A DNA stretch of 64,000 nt from Primula veris. Lineage: Eukaryota > Streptophyta > Magnoliopsida > Ericales > Primulaceae. Location: NCBI GenBank assembly GCA_963682055.1, contig OY821750.1, positions 2,730,501-2,794,500 on the forward strand, written 5' to 3'. Positions 35,671-46,650 of this stretch are shown here, in pieces. Below the pieces are notes generated by a model. That model saw only the letters and a list, made by a program, of their open reading frames with translations, made no database searches and had not been told where the DNA came from. Position 1 is the first letter of the stretch, and each line of letters begins with the position of its first letter. The position numbers and the translations under genes were made by a program.

Positions 35671-38280
35671 TCACCCTTCAGAAGAAAGCTTCTCTTTGCA
35701 CGTCCGTTGATTATGATTTGCATATTTCTTGCACCTCCCGCATTGATTAGCTTTCTTCTTTTTCGCGACTGAATTTGCCTCACCACCTGATGGAATACGC
35801 TTCTTTTGAGGCCTTCCCGGAGGCCTTGATGTTTCTGGAGGTTTAATGTTTGACTCATTAATCAATTCAGAATCTTGCCAAATAGAACTAGGGACTGGGT
35901 TGATTGGCGTATTGTACGAACTTCGATAAATGTCCACAAAGAACCATTTTTCAACAAAATCTTCCATAGGCAGTTTCTCCCTAGAAATACACAAAACTGT
36001 ATGTTGGCACGGGAATCCAGTCCTCTTCCATTCATGACATGAGCATTGTCGATGTCCCAGGTCCACGTATTCGGATGGAGCTGACAGCACTTCATATTTC
36101 CAAAACCCTGACCTCACAACCAAAAACGACAGACCGTTGTGAATGAATGTGTCCCACTTTTCTTGGTAGAAAGGACACAGAACACCTTTCCATGTTGCTG
36201 CAAAAAAAAAAACATAACCAAAAATCTCTTAAAAACGTATACCTAGTAAAAACAGTCTGATATGATGACAAACAAACACGAATTCAAATAACAGTATGAG
36301 TTGCCACAAACCTGCTTTGATTCTTCTTTCATCGAACCATTTCATCAATTTCAATCTTAGCTTATCAACCAGTTCAGTGATAGGTAATTCTCTAATATCA
36401 TTGATCCAATTATTGAATGATTCCACAGCATTGGAAGTTGTCTCACCATATCGCGACTTTACACAATATGCTTCGGCCCATTTCATAGGATTGCAATTCT
36501 CCATAAATTTATCTATTTTACGACCCCCCATATTGCGCAACAACTTCATATTCTGTTCAAACAAAGGAATTGTAGCAGAAGTTGCACAAGTTTGCAACAA
36601 ATTAATAATTTCAGTCCTTTTTGTTCCATCACCCCCACTAAACTTCAATTTCAAATTATCCTTCAAATGGCGTAGACAGTAATAATGGTCTGCGTTGGGA
36701 AAAATCCGAGACATACCATCCAACAACCCAATATGTCTGTCCGAGAAAAATGTCAAAGGACGGTCATCACCTATAGTTAACTTCAGTTGTTCTAGAAACC
36801 AACCCCAATTATCAATATTCTCACTGCTAACAATAGCAAAAGCAAGTGGATACAACCCTGTAACATTAAGAAAATCATAAACAGTCTGAAAATCTTAAAC
36901 AGTCTGAAAATCAAAAACAGTCTGAAAATCAAAAACAGTCTGAAAATCAAAAACAGTTTGATAACAAAAACAGTCTGATAACAAAAACAGTCTGATAACA
37001 AAAACAGTCGGATAACAAAAACAGTCTGATAACAAAAACAGTCTGATAACAAAAATATTTTTATAAAACAGTCTGATATAACAAAAGTTGTATATAAAAC
37101 AGTCTGAACTAAATTTAAAAACAGTCTGGGTTATATAAACCATTAATGTAACAAAAAAAAAACAAAAAAAAACTTGAAAAAGGAAAAACAAACCTTTATT
37201 GCCATTCTTGCCGACTGCGGACAATAAAACACCCTTATATTTTCCTTTTAAAAATGTTCCGTCAATGAAAAGCATGGGACGAACATCCTTAAACCCTTTT
37301 ATGCAGCCATGAAGAGAGAAAAATACCCTTTTGAATTGATTTGAACCATTCCCATCCTTATCAACTTCCAGGACACTGCGACTCCCAGGATTTGTCGATT
37401 CTAAACCCATAAAATACCTCTCTAATTGGTTGTATGATTCATCGATATCCCCACTGTGCATTCCGCTGGCCATTTGGACAGCATTCCAAGCTTTATAATA
37501 GCTTATCTCCAACCCATAACCAATCCTTAAATGCGATATTATAGCAGAAGGGGCTAAATTTGGATTTTCCCTCACATATTCATCCATTATTTTCGATATG
37601 AGCTTGCTATTTACATGCTTGTTCAGAGCACATGGGGCTAACTTTTTGCATGTATGTTGTGACTCAAACTTTCTAATCTTAAATTGTTGGTCTGAAGTCC
37701 ACACACCAGCATATATGTACCAGCTACAGCCAATACTATCCCTCTCTTCACAATAAGCGACCACCCTAACCGAGTTATTCCTTCCAAACCAGGGGACATG
37801 ACCTTCATATATACAAAATTTCCGTAATGACTCTCTAAAGTGATCAGCACAACTAAAAAACTGCCCAACCCCAGTTATCAAGTTTGCCCACTCACTCGTT
37901 TTATAAACCTTCCTAACAGCTAAACTAGAACCTGCATCACACCAATCATCATCATCCGAAAATTCAGAACAATCAGCACTTATTTCCTTCGAAGTACCAA
38001 CAGTGCAAGTGGATACAGTCCCAACAAAAACTAGAATCTCTACTATCTTTTTTCCCAACACATTAAACAGAGCGACCATATCTTTCAACTCATCATCCGA
38101 TCTCAATAAATATCGCTCATCTCTAATTGCTAAGTAGGTTAGAGACACTGAATCCAAATTCAAGCTAAACCTATTACTTATTGTATGTAATAACTCCGCA
38201 TAGGTCATACGCTTATTCAGAGCAACAGGGACACATTGATCATTATATCGACAATACATTACTAAATCAAACGAATCCAT
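35671..38280 (-). CDS. MURA-type Mutator-like transposase (three exons, 719 aa)
   Basis: Exons in transcription order: 38280-37194, 36857-36312, 36197-35671. They are GT/AG with matching phases and total 720 codons including the stop. The N-terminus resembles a PB1-like segment and is followed by the MuDR N-terminal region (FRESLRKFCIYEGH). The catalytic DDE triad reads Asp340 (FIDGTF), Asp402 (FFSDRH) and Glu508 (NAVESF), with the family's C-x2-H motif between (C423, H426). A SWIM finger follows (C596-x-C598 ... C608-x-H610), and a C-terminal CCHC knuckle (CGRCKKYANHNQRTC). The enzyme would cut and move the element. ATG 38280 is chosen because a strong acceptor (TGTGCACAG) lies 12 bases upstream, implying a 5'-UTR intron; an upstream in-frame extension exists but is repeat-derived. 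No lesion is visible. Confidence 0.88.
36858..37193 (-). repeat. Transposase intron 1, short motif array
   Basis: On the coding strand it contains an almost head-to-tail run of TTTTGTTATCAGACTGTT and TTTGATTTTCAGACTGTT units of 16-18 bp. All have the same orientation relative to transcription as in intron 1 of the ULP1-like gene. Confidence 0.85.
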
Positions 38281-39530
38281 CAGAAAAAATACCTGTGCAC
38301 AAAAAACATAACAGCAATTGATCTGTAAAAAGAACTCTAAATAACTGATTTGTAAAACAGTCTGAATACAGGAAATATGAACTCTTGAATACAATAGCTC
38401 AGACTGTTTTTTAATAATAAACGCAATTGATCTCTAAAAACTTAACAAAAACCTACATTGTGTTACAGAAACAGTCTGAGTTATTATATAACAAGAATAC
38501 AATAGCTCAGACTGTTTATAATAACTCAGACTGTTTTCTGTAACTCTAGAATACAATAGCTCAGACTGTTTTTAAAAACAGTCTGAATACAAGAAAAAAC
38601 AGTATGAACTCTTGAATTTTAACAATACAAAATCATACAGAACAGTCTGAATTATTATAATAAACACTGTTTTTTAAAACAGTCTGAATACAAGAAAAAA
38701 ACAGTATGAAGTATTGAATTTTAATAATAAACGCAATTGATCTCTAAAAACCTAACAAAAACCTACATTGTGTTACAAAAAACAGTCTGAGTTATTATAT
38801 AACAAGAATACAATAGCTCAGACTGTTTATAATAACTCAGACTGTTTTCTGTAACTCTAGATTAAATAGCTCAGACTGTTTTTAAAAACAGTCCGAATAC
38901 AAGAAAAAACAGTATGAACTCTTGAATTTTAACAATACAAAATCATACAGAACAGTCTGAATTATTATAATAAACACTGTTTTTTAAAACAGTCTGAATG
39001 CAAGAAAAAAAAGTATGAAGTATTGAATTTTAATAATAAACGCAATTGATCTCTAAAAACCTAACCAAAACATGCATTGTGTTACAGAAAACAGTCTGAG
39101 TTATTATATAACAAGAAATACAGTAGCTCAGACTGTTTATTAATAACTCAGACTGTTTTCTGTAACTCTTGAATACAATAGCTCAAACTGTTTTTTTAAA
39201 ACAGTCTGAATAAATCATACATTGTGTTAGAAAATTCTGATTTATTATTTATTATAATAAATCTCTAAAACCTAAATTGAGCAAAGCAATTTGAGCTAAA
39301 CTCAGCAAGAAAAACGAAGCTAGCAATAAAAAAACAGTTTGAAGAGAGAGAACCTGTCTGTCGAGAGAGAGAGATATACAGAAATTTGATAAAATTCATT
39401 CAGTGAGAGAGATATACAGCTAATAGTGTATATAGATGGTTTAGAGAGAGAGAGATGGAGAGAAACGGTTTAGAGAGAGAGAGAGAGATACAACTGTTTA
39501 AAAAAACAGAATATGTATAGTATATATAGT
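38281..39530 (-). promoter_or_regulatory. Transposase leader: probable 5'-UTR intron with repeats and CT-rich 5' region
   Basis: The minus-strand sequence just before the ATG looks like a splice acceptor. Two ~250-bp imperfect repeats (38400-38720 and 38720-39040) with motif copies in both orientations follow further upstream. The CT-rich, TATATA-containing stretch at 39340-39530 mirrors the one upstream of the ULP1-like gene. The promoter is inferred to lie in 39300-39600. Confidence 0.45.
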
Positions 39531-39630
39531 GGACCAATCCTTAATTAGTTTCATAAATAATGGACCAATCCTTAAATGAATTTTATAGCTGGACCAATCC
39601 TTAAATACTTTTGTTTTCGTAGACCAATCC
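39531..39630 (-). repeat. Right terminal repeat of the large Mutator-like element
   Basis: Four spaced GGACCAATCCTTAA units, the inverted form of the left end. The outermost reads AGACCAATCC at 39621-39630. Confidence 0.8.
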
Positions 39631-40591
39631 TTAATTTTCTCATAAGGATATGGGTGCTATTGTCACAAATTCTTTCAGTAGTTTGGATAATCTTATGGAG
39701 GATACTAACAACATGGACACTAGCACTACCAATCCTACTATGAGTGTTGATGAAGAGAATGACGGGAAAAAGAGCTCTAGTCAGAAGTTGGATAGAGTTG
39801 ATCCAAAAGTAAAAATTGATGATAGAGTAGTTCAAAATCTGTCTAATTCTCCTCTTTCTAATCTATCTCTAGATGCTTTGCCTAATGAGCTCAAAATGAG
39901 CACAGACTCTTTAGTGTGTATTTCAAAAGATAAGGAAAATGATTAACCAAATGAGAGGGACTCAATTTAAATATCAAAAGAAGAGCTGGGAGTAAAGGAA
40001 AATGAGCTATCTAAATCAACATAAAAAACAGAGCCAGCTGAGAAGAAGAAAGAAAGAAAAGGCTAAGGAAAATACAGAAAAGGCTATTCCGAAACAGAAA
40101 GTGTATGCGGGTCTACAAGAATATGTTCACTATAATCACGCATTAGATGATCTAATGGGGCACTACAATATAGACTCTTCATTAGTACTTGATCATGAAA
40201 ATTCTTCTATGGATGAAAATGGAACTCACTCAGATTTTGGAGCTAATGATAACATACACTGGGATTTGAAATGGCAGAAACACTCTATGAAAAGCAGAGG
40301 TGATAGAGTACAAACGAGGTGGTAACGGAATATGTTGTTTCAAATGAAGTTTAAGTTAGTGCATAGTTGTTGAAGATGTAATGAGAATATGAAAATGCTT
40401 GTGATTAATCAAGTTTTCAGTCTTTTATTCTTGTTAAAATGTAGCAGTTTAGACCTGATAGCACATGCTTGTGTTGCTGGATTTGTTTTTGTGTATTTCT
40501 GATATTTCTGCCGGACTTTTGCCGAATTACGCGGGGGCATGACCCATGAACTGGTTCTATAAATAAAAGTTTATTTGTTTGGAAAAAAAAA
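39631..40591 (+). pseudogene. LINE fragment right of the transposon insertion, with 3' end and poly-A
   Basis: Encodes polar, low-complexity frames (39650-39943, and another frame 40002-40325) of the kind found in the linker of plant L1 ORF1. A noncoding 3' region follows, ending TAAATAAAAGTTTATTTG and a 9-base A run at 40583-40591. No reverse transcriptase remains, so the LINE was internally deleted. Together with 26515-27525 it is the host of the 12-kb transposon. Confidence 0.6.
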
Positions 40592-40838
40592 TCTATACAA
40601 TTTTGTAGCTAAATTTAATTATTTATACCCTGACCTCGTGTGATCAAAACCTTTTCAATGGTGAGGCATGTTGTGTATGGAAGAAGGGGGCTAAAACACA
40701 ACTAAATTCAAAAAAATTATAACATAAAATTTTCTGAAACTAAAAATATTATTGTATAACTTGCGTATTTATAGTATGGTCTGAAAAATAAAATAAAAAC
40801 TATTTTTACATGAGCTTAAAAGCTCGGAGTGTCATGTG

Positions 40839-41587
40839 TAGTGATGGCAATTTCGCAGGTTTCAACTCGACCCGATCCGATCCGAGAACAAACTCACATT
40901 TTTACCCATTTGACCTCACCCGACATGACCCGTTTGACCCGTTTTTTAAAAATACTTTTTTTCCTTTTTAAAAAATAAAACTCATAAATGTCAAAAATTT
41001 CAAAGAAAATTTGTTAGATAGAGTAAAATATTATTTGATTTAGAAATATAATATAAAAATATTAACGTGCCATTAAATACATTTTCATATTAAGATATTA
41101 GTTATTAATTAACATGAATAAATTGTATTCACATTTAAAATAAATATCGTTACATTATTTAATAAATTAATTATATATAAAAAAATATTAAAAACCAACC
41201 GAAATATATGTTATGTATTACTATAGCGGGAAAAGTTTAATGTATATAAGAGAGAGAGAATACAGAGTCTTAAATTGCACTTTTATTTATTTAAACTATA
41301 AACTAAAAAATTTAATTTATATGAGAGAGAGAAGAGAGAAAGTGTTTACTTATACTTTTTAAATTGCATTTTTATCCATTTAAATTTATATTCTCTATTA
41401 TTATATAAAAGAGATTTTAATGTATATGGAAGAGATAGAAGTGTGACAGTGTTAACTTTCACTTTTTAAGTTGCATTTTTTTTAATTTGCACATTTACCC
41501 ATTTAAACTTGATCTAACCCGAATTGAATTGAATTTTTATCCGACCCGCGGCAGGTCAGGTTGAAACCTACGAAATTGTCATCACTA
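40839..41587. mobile_element. hAT-like non-autonomous element
   Basis: Inverted termini TAGTGATGGCAATTTCGCAG and TAGTGATGACAATTTCGTAG continue into paired GGTTTCAAC and GACCCG sequence. Flanking 8-bp repeats are GTCATGTG (40831-40838) and GTCACGTG (41588-41595), with one mismatch. The interior is AT-rich with GAGAGA tracts and has no transposase. Confidence 0.75.
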
Positions 41588-41595
41588 GTCACGTG

Positions 41596-42271
41596 ATACC
41601 ATATTTTGGGAATGTTACCCCCCCCCCCCCCCCCCCCCCCCCGCGCGGATCTTCCTAGTATTCCGCCACGAGTATTATTTTTTACATCACTTACGAGTGT
41701 TACAACTGTTTTCATAGCTCAGCTGATATTGGATAGAGAGTTACAACGGCAACATTACTGCTACGATGAAGGTGTAACAGATCTAGGTGGATTAAATGGC
41801 CAAGTACCGTTTCATTTGGCGGAAAGTTTTTTTTTAATTACTATATTAAGGTGTTAATTAGAGCGGCTTTAGCCGCATCTATGGTGAACTCACATGAGCT
41901 TCTACATGGGAGCCGGGAGGCTCTCGCACTTTGACAATGGATTCTCAAATAAAGTAGTCGACACACCTTAAAACGTATCACTAAAATATTTGTTTTTAGG
42001 AGTAATTTGCTAAAATAATGTCGCTATTCCATCACTAAAATATTTGTTTAAAAACAAATTATTTTTTTTCTTTTTTAGAATATATCATTTTAATTAAAAG
42101 TTGCTTATATTTAAGCATATTTTATACAGTAAATAATATTTCTGAAGAGCAGAGAATCTATGTTCTTTCGAGTAATTGACAAAAAAAATTACAAAATTAA
42201 CATAGTTTTCTAAACACGACTTTCTTCGTTTTGGCACATTAGGAATCATTTAGTTTATATTTCTTATACAA
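41596..42271. other. Poly-C tract (41618-41642) and an unidentified open stretch
   Basis: A 25-base C run is followed by GCGCGG and about 190 bases of balanced composition that read openly on the plus strand (VLFFTSLTSVTTVFIAQL, then DEGVTDLGGLNGQVPFHL) up to 41857. The protein is not recognised and has no start codon beyond the C run, so it may be an exon-sized fragment of a moved gene. The rest (41860-42271) shows nothing. Confidence 0.3.
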
Positions 42272-43616
42272 CTAGTTGTCCTTACTATCCAATTCTTATA
42301 AAACCTATCTTGTGCGGATTTAGAATTTAATATGAGCGTATATTAAGTTTTTGCCGTTGTCTATGTCTCTCGATAAAGATGTCACAGATAAAACTCATTT
42401 ACAAAATGCCAAGTTTTTGTTAAGCTATTTATAGGGTGTTCTTTTATCGAACAAATAACTAGTCCACATTATAGTCAGTGTTAAATTGTTTAAAGATGAT
42501 GGCTACGTGATTTTTGTCACTAACTTTGTTATTAAACCATGTGGAATACTGGAATTAGTGATCTTTGATTATAGTCCACAAATATTTTATTGAGTTAAAT
42601 ATTTTTCAGCTCATAGCTAGGCAGCTAGCGTCATATTTATTGTCTACATGCTACTGATAAGTTAACGACAAATAAGCAGGGGCGGCCTAATACCCCCAAC
42701 AATTTTTAAGTGAAAAAGAAAGATAGAAAAATAAAATGTAGATGGAGAGGTTCCGACCCGTGCAGTAGCTCATCAGTCATAATACGACTAAAAAATATCA
42801 TATATCATAAAAAAATTGCATAAATATAGAATTTTTTCATCTGAAAAATAATTTCGGTGTCTTCTTTCGGGCGGCACCTAAGCACGGGGGCTTATTGGGC
42901 TGTGGTCAGGGACGGCACTGCAAACAAGTGCAAATATATGTGAAACCAACTTGTTTAAAACAAACTCCCTAATTAAATAAGAATAGGTAGATAGAAGCTA
43001 AAATTTTTTATAAAAAAAATTGGATAAAAAATAGTAAAATTCAATGATACATGGGAATAAACGCATTTATTCCCAAAAAGAATATGAATACAAGATTGAT
43101 TTGTTCTCTAAATACTGTTATCTCAACGTTTACGCTAAGTTAGTAATTGTTGGACAACACGTTATCGTCACTTTACTCGTATGAACAGATGACGAAGATT
43201 CTTCAGTCGTAATTCATTAGTCTGAAAACAATTGTTCATTTTTATTATAATTTATCTCATAAATATTTAAAAAAGTCGCGCATCCCCTTTTCAATTTGGA
43301 GTGTTTTGGTTTAAAAAAAATGAATAGAGAAGACTATAGATATAAGACGGATGGAGTATGAATGAACGTCACGGAGGGAGTATGAATGAACGTCGGGTTT
43401 ATGCTATGCTATATAGAAATATGTATATATAATCTGATTCTCGCCGAAAACACCCAAAAAAAAAAAAAGGACATGGTTTGAATTCTCATAGCCTTTAAGC
43501 TAAAATAAATGTATGTATCATGTTCATATCATCATATACACATTATACAAATGCATGTATAACCCACAGATAACACAGCCCACGAAGGAGAGAATAAATA
43601 ACTATTAATGGTATGA
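42272..43616. repeat. Dispersed repeat, copy 3 of 3; right end of unit B
   Basis: Collinear with 8981-10550, with indels. It preserves the uninterrupted form of the site where the gypsy LTR inserted in copy 1. Confidence 0.8.
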
Positions 43617-45162
43617 GTGTATTATTCTCATTAGGGTCGTTACTCTGAATTTCCATAAAATCTAAGAAACAAAAAATTTGACATTTCAAACCCCATGTGG
43701 CATGTGACTAATATCTATCACTGCATTCTTAAAACCTCTTCAACTACATGCATATACATAATAAAGTCAGCATATATATATATATATACTAAGTTGTAGT
43801 TGTTGAGGAGGTAAATACTAAATATATAGTAACTAATTTCTTACACAGAGGAGACATTTTGTGGATACCAACCCTATCTGAGCAAAGTCCTTTTCTTTCT
43901 ATTTAATTTTGTGTATACCTCTTATTATCCTAGGTATCTGTCTCTCTCAAGTAAAGTAAGTAATGTTACATAATTGGCATTGGTATTATATCAGTAACGC
44001 TATATAGGCAGACTGGCTCAACCACACTGATTACCAGACAGTCTTTTATGTAATTTTTAGAATTCTTTTGACACTCAATCAAAACAAAAATAAAACTCCA
44101 AATATAATATTTATGGAACCCTAGTTGATACTATCTTAAATTTAAATATTAATTAAAAACATTTAAAATTTTAATGATTTTAATATATTTTATTTGACTA
44201 TTCAACAAAATAAAACCCAAAATATAATATTTATGGAACTTTAGTTGAGACTACCATAAACTTAAATATTAATTAAAAATATTTAAAATTTTAATGATTT
44301 TAATATATTTTATTTGACGATTCAACAAAATAAAAACTCAAATATAATATTATATAACCTTATTTGAGACTAGCATAAACTTAAATATTAATTAAAAATA
44401 TTAAATATATGGGCGAATAGCATACTCTTAAATTTCGGGATGAAAATGAAATTCTAAATTTACATTAAGGACTGGTGTGTTGAGAGTCTGGTTGAGTGTA
44501 TCTGGCTCATTAGCATTATTGGTATTATATTGTCACAAGTAATGAGATTATGAACTATCTAAGGAGGAGAGGGAAAGAGGATAAGATATGGTTTGATTGA
44601 AGCTGTGAAGGAAAAAAGGAAATAGAAATCTTCGGTTTATATATGCTCTTGTTTAATATGATTGCAACTTTTTATTAAGATATTAATCTCTCTATTTTCT
44701 TTTGTGTATTAGGTAGGAAATAGAAATCTTATAGAAATCTTGCGTGTGTATAAGTAAAAGTATACTTCCTTGCATTGCTACGTTTAATACACGGGTTAAT
44801 TATGAAACACATGAAATAACATCTTTCCTACTGGGATTGATAAAATTGACATAATTAGAAACTGGAAACAATTCAAAATCATTGATCCAAACCTAATATC
44901 ATAACTATCTAGGAAAATTTATGGCTACTATATATGTTGATTTTTTTTTTATTGTTATTTAGTATAGTTTCTTGTATATCTACACTTTGTAAATCGTTTT
45001 CAATTTTCCGCAAGGACTGTGAAGGTGTTGGACTAAATGCAAGGTTGATCTAAAAATGCTAAATATGTTAACGTTATGAAATCATTATTTGGAATTATAT
45101 CAAATCATATAGCTTGCAATTGAAAAAACTAGACCTCCCCTCTTCCCCTAACTCTATATTTT
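43617..45162. other. Intergenic region containing a ~121-bp tandem repeat
   Basis: 44086-44408 holds 2.7 tandem copies of a ~121-bp AT-rich unit beginning AAAATAAAACYCAAATATAAT. The remainder has no recognised gene. 44536-44619 is a copy of the leader of the zinc-finger gene. Confidence 0.7.
44536..44619. repeat. Direct repeat flanking the zinc-finger gene (downstream copy)
   Basis: About 84 bp nearly identical to 45769-45852, starting AAGTAATGAGATTATGAACT. It lies on the 3' side of the minus-strand gene, 1233 bp from its partner. Confidence 0.9.
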
Positions 45163-45756
45163 TTATTTCCTCTTTGGTGAATCACCAAGCCTTAGCTCAA
45201 GATCCAAATCTTTAGAACATGGACCAAGAAAAAGTGGCACTGGAAAAACATTAGACTTGTGCCTCTTCAAATTAATTCCCTCATTATGATTTGGAACTAC
45301 CAAATTCAACCCTATAGTCAAGTTCACAACCCCATCATCGCCAACCAATCTTGAATCTTCTTTTGATAGTACATTCTTTCCGAGCCTGGTATTTTGGTCG
45401 AGAACAACACAAGGAGGGGTAGATAATGCAAGAAAACTAGGTTCCCTATTAGGGTTAGAGTTTAGAAGGTGATTTTGGTTTGGTGAAAGGGCTTCATTTT
45501 GTGAAGTCGGAGAAAGCTTAAGCTTAACCCTGTCTCTTCTATGAACATTCATGTGACCACCTAGGGCTTGAGCAGACCTAAACTTTCTTTTACAAAAGCT
45601 ACAAGTATAAGATCTTGGAGGCCAAATGAATGCCACATCATCAACAAACGCTTGCTCTTCCCATGAGTTACGAAACGCATTCATAGATGTTTGAAAATGC
45701 GAATTCACAATGTATTTGTTTTTCATCCATGTCAAATAATGAGGATGTGGATCCAT
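45163..45756 (-). CDS. SUPERMAN-like single C2H2 zinc-finger transcriptional repressor
   Basis: Uninterrupted 197-codon single-exon gene, typical in size and structure for this plant family. The zinc finger is C52-x2-C55-x12-H68-x3-H72 and carries the plant-specific QALGGH core ([16 protein letters not shown]). The [11 protein letters not shown] lead-in is typical of the ZFP10/ZFP11/RABBIT EARS branch. The C-terminus ends in an EAR repression motif (DLDLELRLG, ~184-192). The protein is expected to bind DNA in the nucleus and repress target genes in organ or cell-proliferation programmes; the exact orthologue cannot be told. The ATG at 45756 is the first in frame. A leader of the same sequence is duplicated downstream. 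Confidence 0.92.
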   Translation of the reverse strand: MDPHPHYLTWMKNKYIVNSHFQTSMNAFRNSWEEQAFVDDVAFIWPPRSYTCSFCKRKFRSAQALGGHMNVHRRDRVKLKLSPTSQNEALSPNQNHLLNSNPNREPSFLALSTPPCVVLDQNTRLGKNVLSKEDSRLVGDDGVVNLTIGLNLVVPNHNEGINLKRHKSNVFPVPLFLGPCSKDLDLELRLGDSPKRK

Positions 45757-45768
45757 TTTTGTGATGAA

Positions 45769-45852
45769 AAGTAATGAGATTATGAACTATATAAGGAGGA
45801 GAGGGAAAGAGAATAAGATATGGTTTGATTGAAGCTGTGAAGGAAAAAAGGG
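45769..45852. repeat. Direct repeat flanking the zinc-finger gene (upstream/leader copy)
   Basis: Lies 12 bases upstream of the zinc-finger start codon, so it is probably 5' leader or core promoter. It differs from 44536-44619 by a few bases, including ACTATATAAGG here against ACTATCTAAGG there. Confidence 0.9.
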
Positions 45853-46244
45853 AGTTCTTATAGAATAACGGTGGTATGTTATGTATCTATTATTTTCAAT
45901 TTGCAATACATATTAATGAATATTTGAATGTATGAAAGCTACATAAGTATCTAGGACGAAGAGAAGAAATACAGATGAAAAAAGTCTACTTAGTTTTTTT
46001 TGGAAAGTGAAGTTAATGGCTGCCCTCTTTTGTCTCTCTGATTGAAATGGTTCGTTTGGTTCTTACCCGAATTTTTTATTCTTTTTTGTTGGATTATAAT
46101 TTAAAATTGTCTATCTCAAGTATCATAAATTTTCATAAACTAGAAAAAGAGTTGTCTATTCACACCGGTAAACTCATCTGCATCCTTACTTTAAAAATAA
46201 ATTTCCACATCGTGCAATGACCAATTCTTTCATGAATGTATTTG

Positions 46245-46650
46245 CCATTGTTTTTTTTTTTTGTTTTTTTTGGAAATTAAGCGTTTTATTGTTATACCGA
46301 AGCTTTCAAAACTATGTCCGTAGGCTTCAAGCAAAACTTAGAAAGATTAGGACTTAATCGAAGGAATCTGTGTGGTCCTAATCTCCAAACATTAGATATA
46401 AAAACATTTCTGTTGCTACTAGTTACATTTGAAAATCTATTCAAAGTAGACGTAACCAAAAGCTCGATTTTCTTGATGACTTTACCGGGGAAAAGTCTAG
46501 TGTCTCTATAAATTCAAGCATTCCTTTGTTTGCATATACAATAAACGGAAGTCGTCAAGATGATACTTTCCAAAGACGCACTAACCGGTTTACCTTTACT
46601 TCGCGATCTCACTCAATGCATCCATTGATTCCAAGATCGTTTTATCTCAC
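46245..46650 (-). pseudogene. 5'-truncated LINE 3' end
   Basis: On the minus strand, broken frames read LESIILTTSVYCICKQRN and KVIKKIELLVTSTLNRF. This resembles the extreme C-terminus of plant L1 ORF2, where a YxIWxERN-type motif is usual. They are followed by a short 3' region and an A-rich tail (T-rich at 46250-46275 on the plus strand). The rest of ORF2 is absent. Confidence 0.5.

Larger units (their letters stand above)
27526..39630. mobile_element. Large Mutator-like transposon carrying a transposase and a ULP1-type peptidase gene
   Basis: About 12.1 kb. Both ends carry GGATTGGTCC in inverted orientation, repeated about every 30 bp: at 27526, 27557 and 27587 on the left, and at 39531, 39562, 39591 and 39621 on the right. 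CT-rich leaders lie just inside each end. Inside are a plus-strand ULP1-like gene (27787-34541) and a minus-strand MURA-type transposase gene (35671-38280), convergent and about 1.1 kb apart. ULP-carrying Mutator elements (Kaonashi-type) are known in plants, and this fits that group. Introns and spacers are packed with a TCAGACTGTTT motif. No exact 9-bp target duplication can be fixed; the best flanking match is weak. Since both coding regions are open, the element may be young or still mobile. Confidence 0.9.

Noticed and set aside
36296..36682. Plus-strand 128-codon frame opposite the transposase
   Set aside because: Antisense shadow of transposase exon 2.
27990..39240. Evenly spaced short repeats suggesting a CRISPR-like array
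   Set aside because: Spacing and spacers are irregular, both orientations occur, and the context is a plant transposon with introns.
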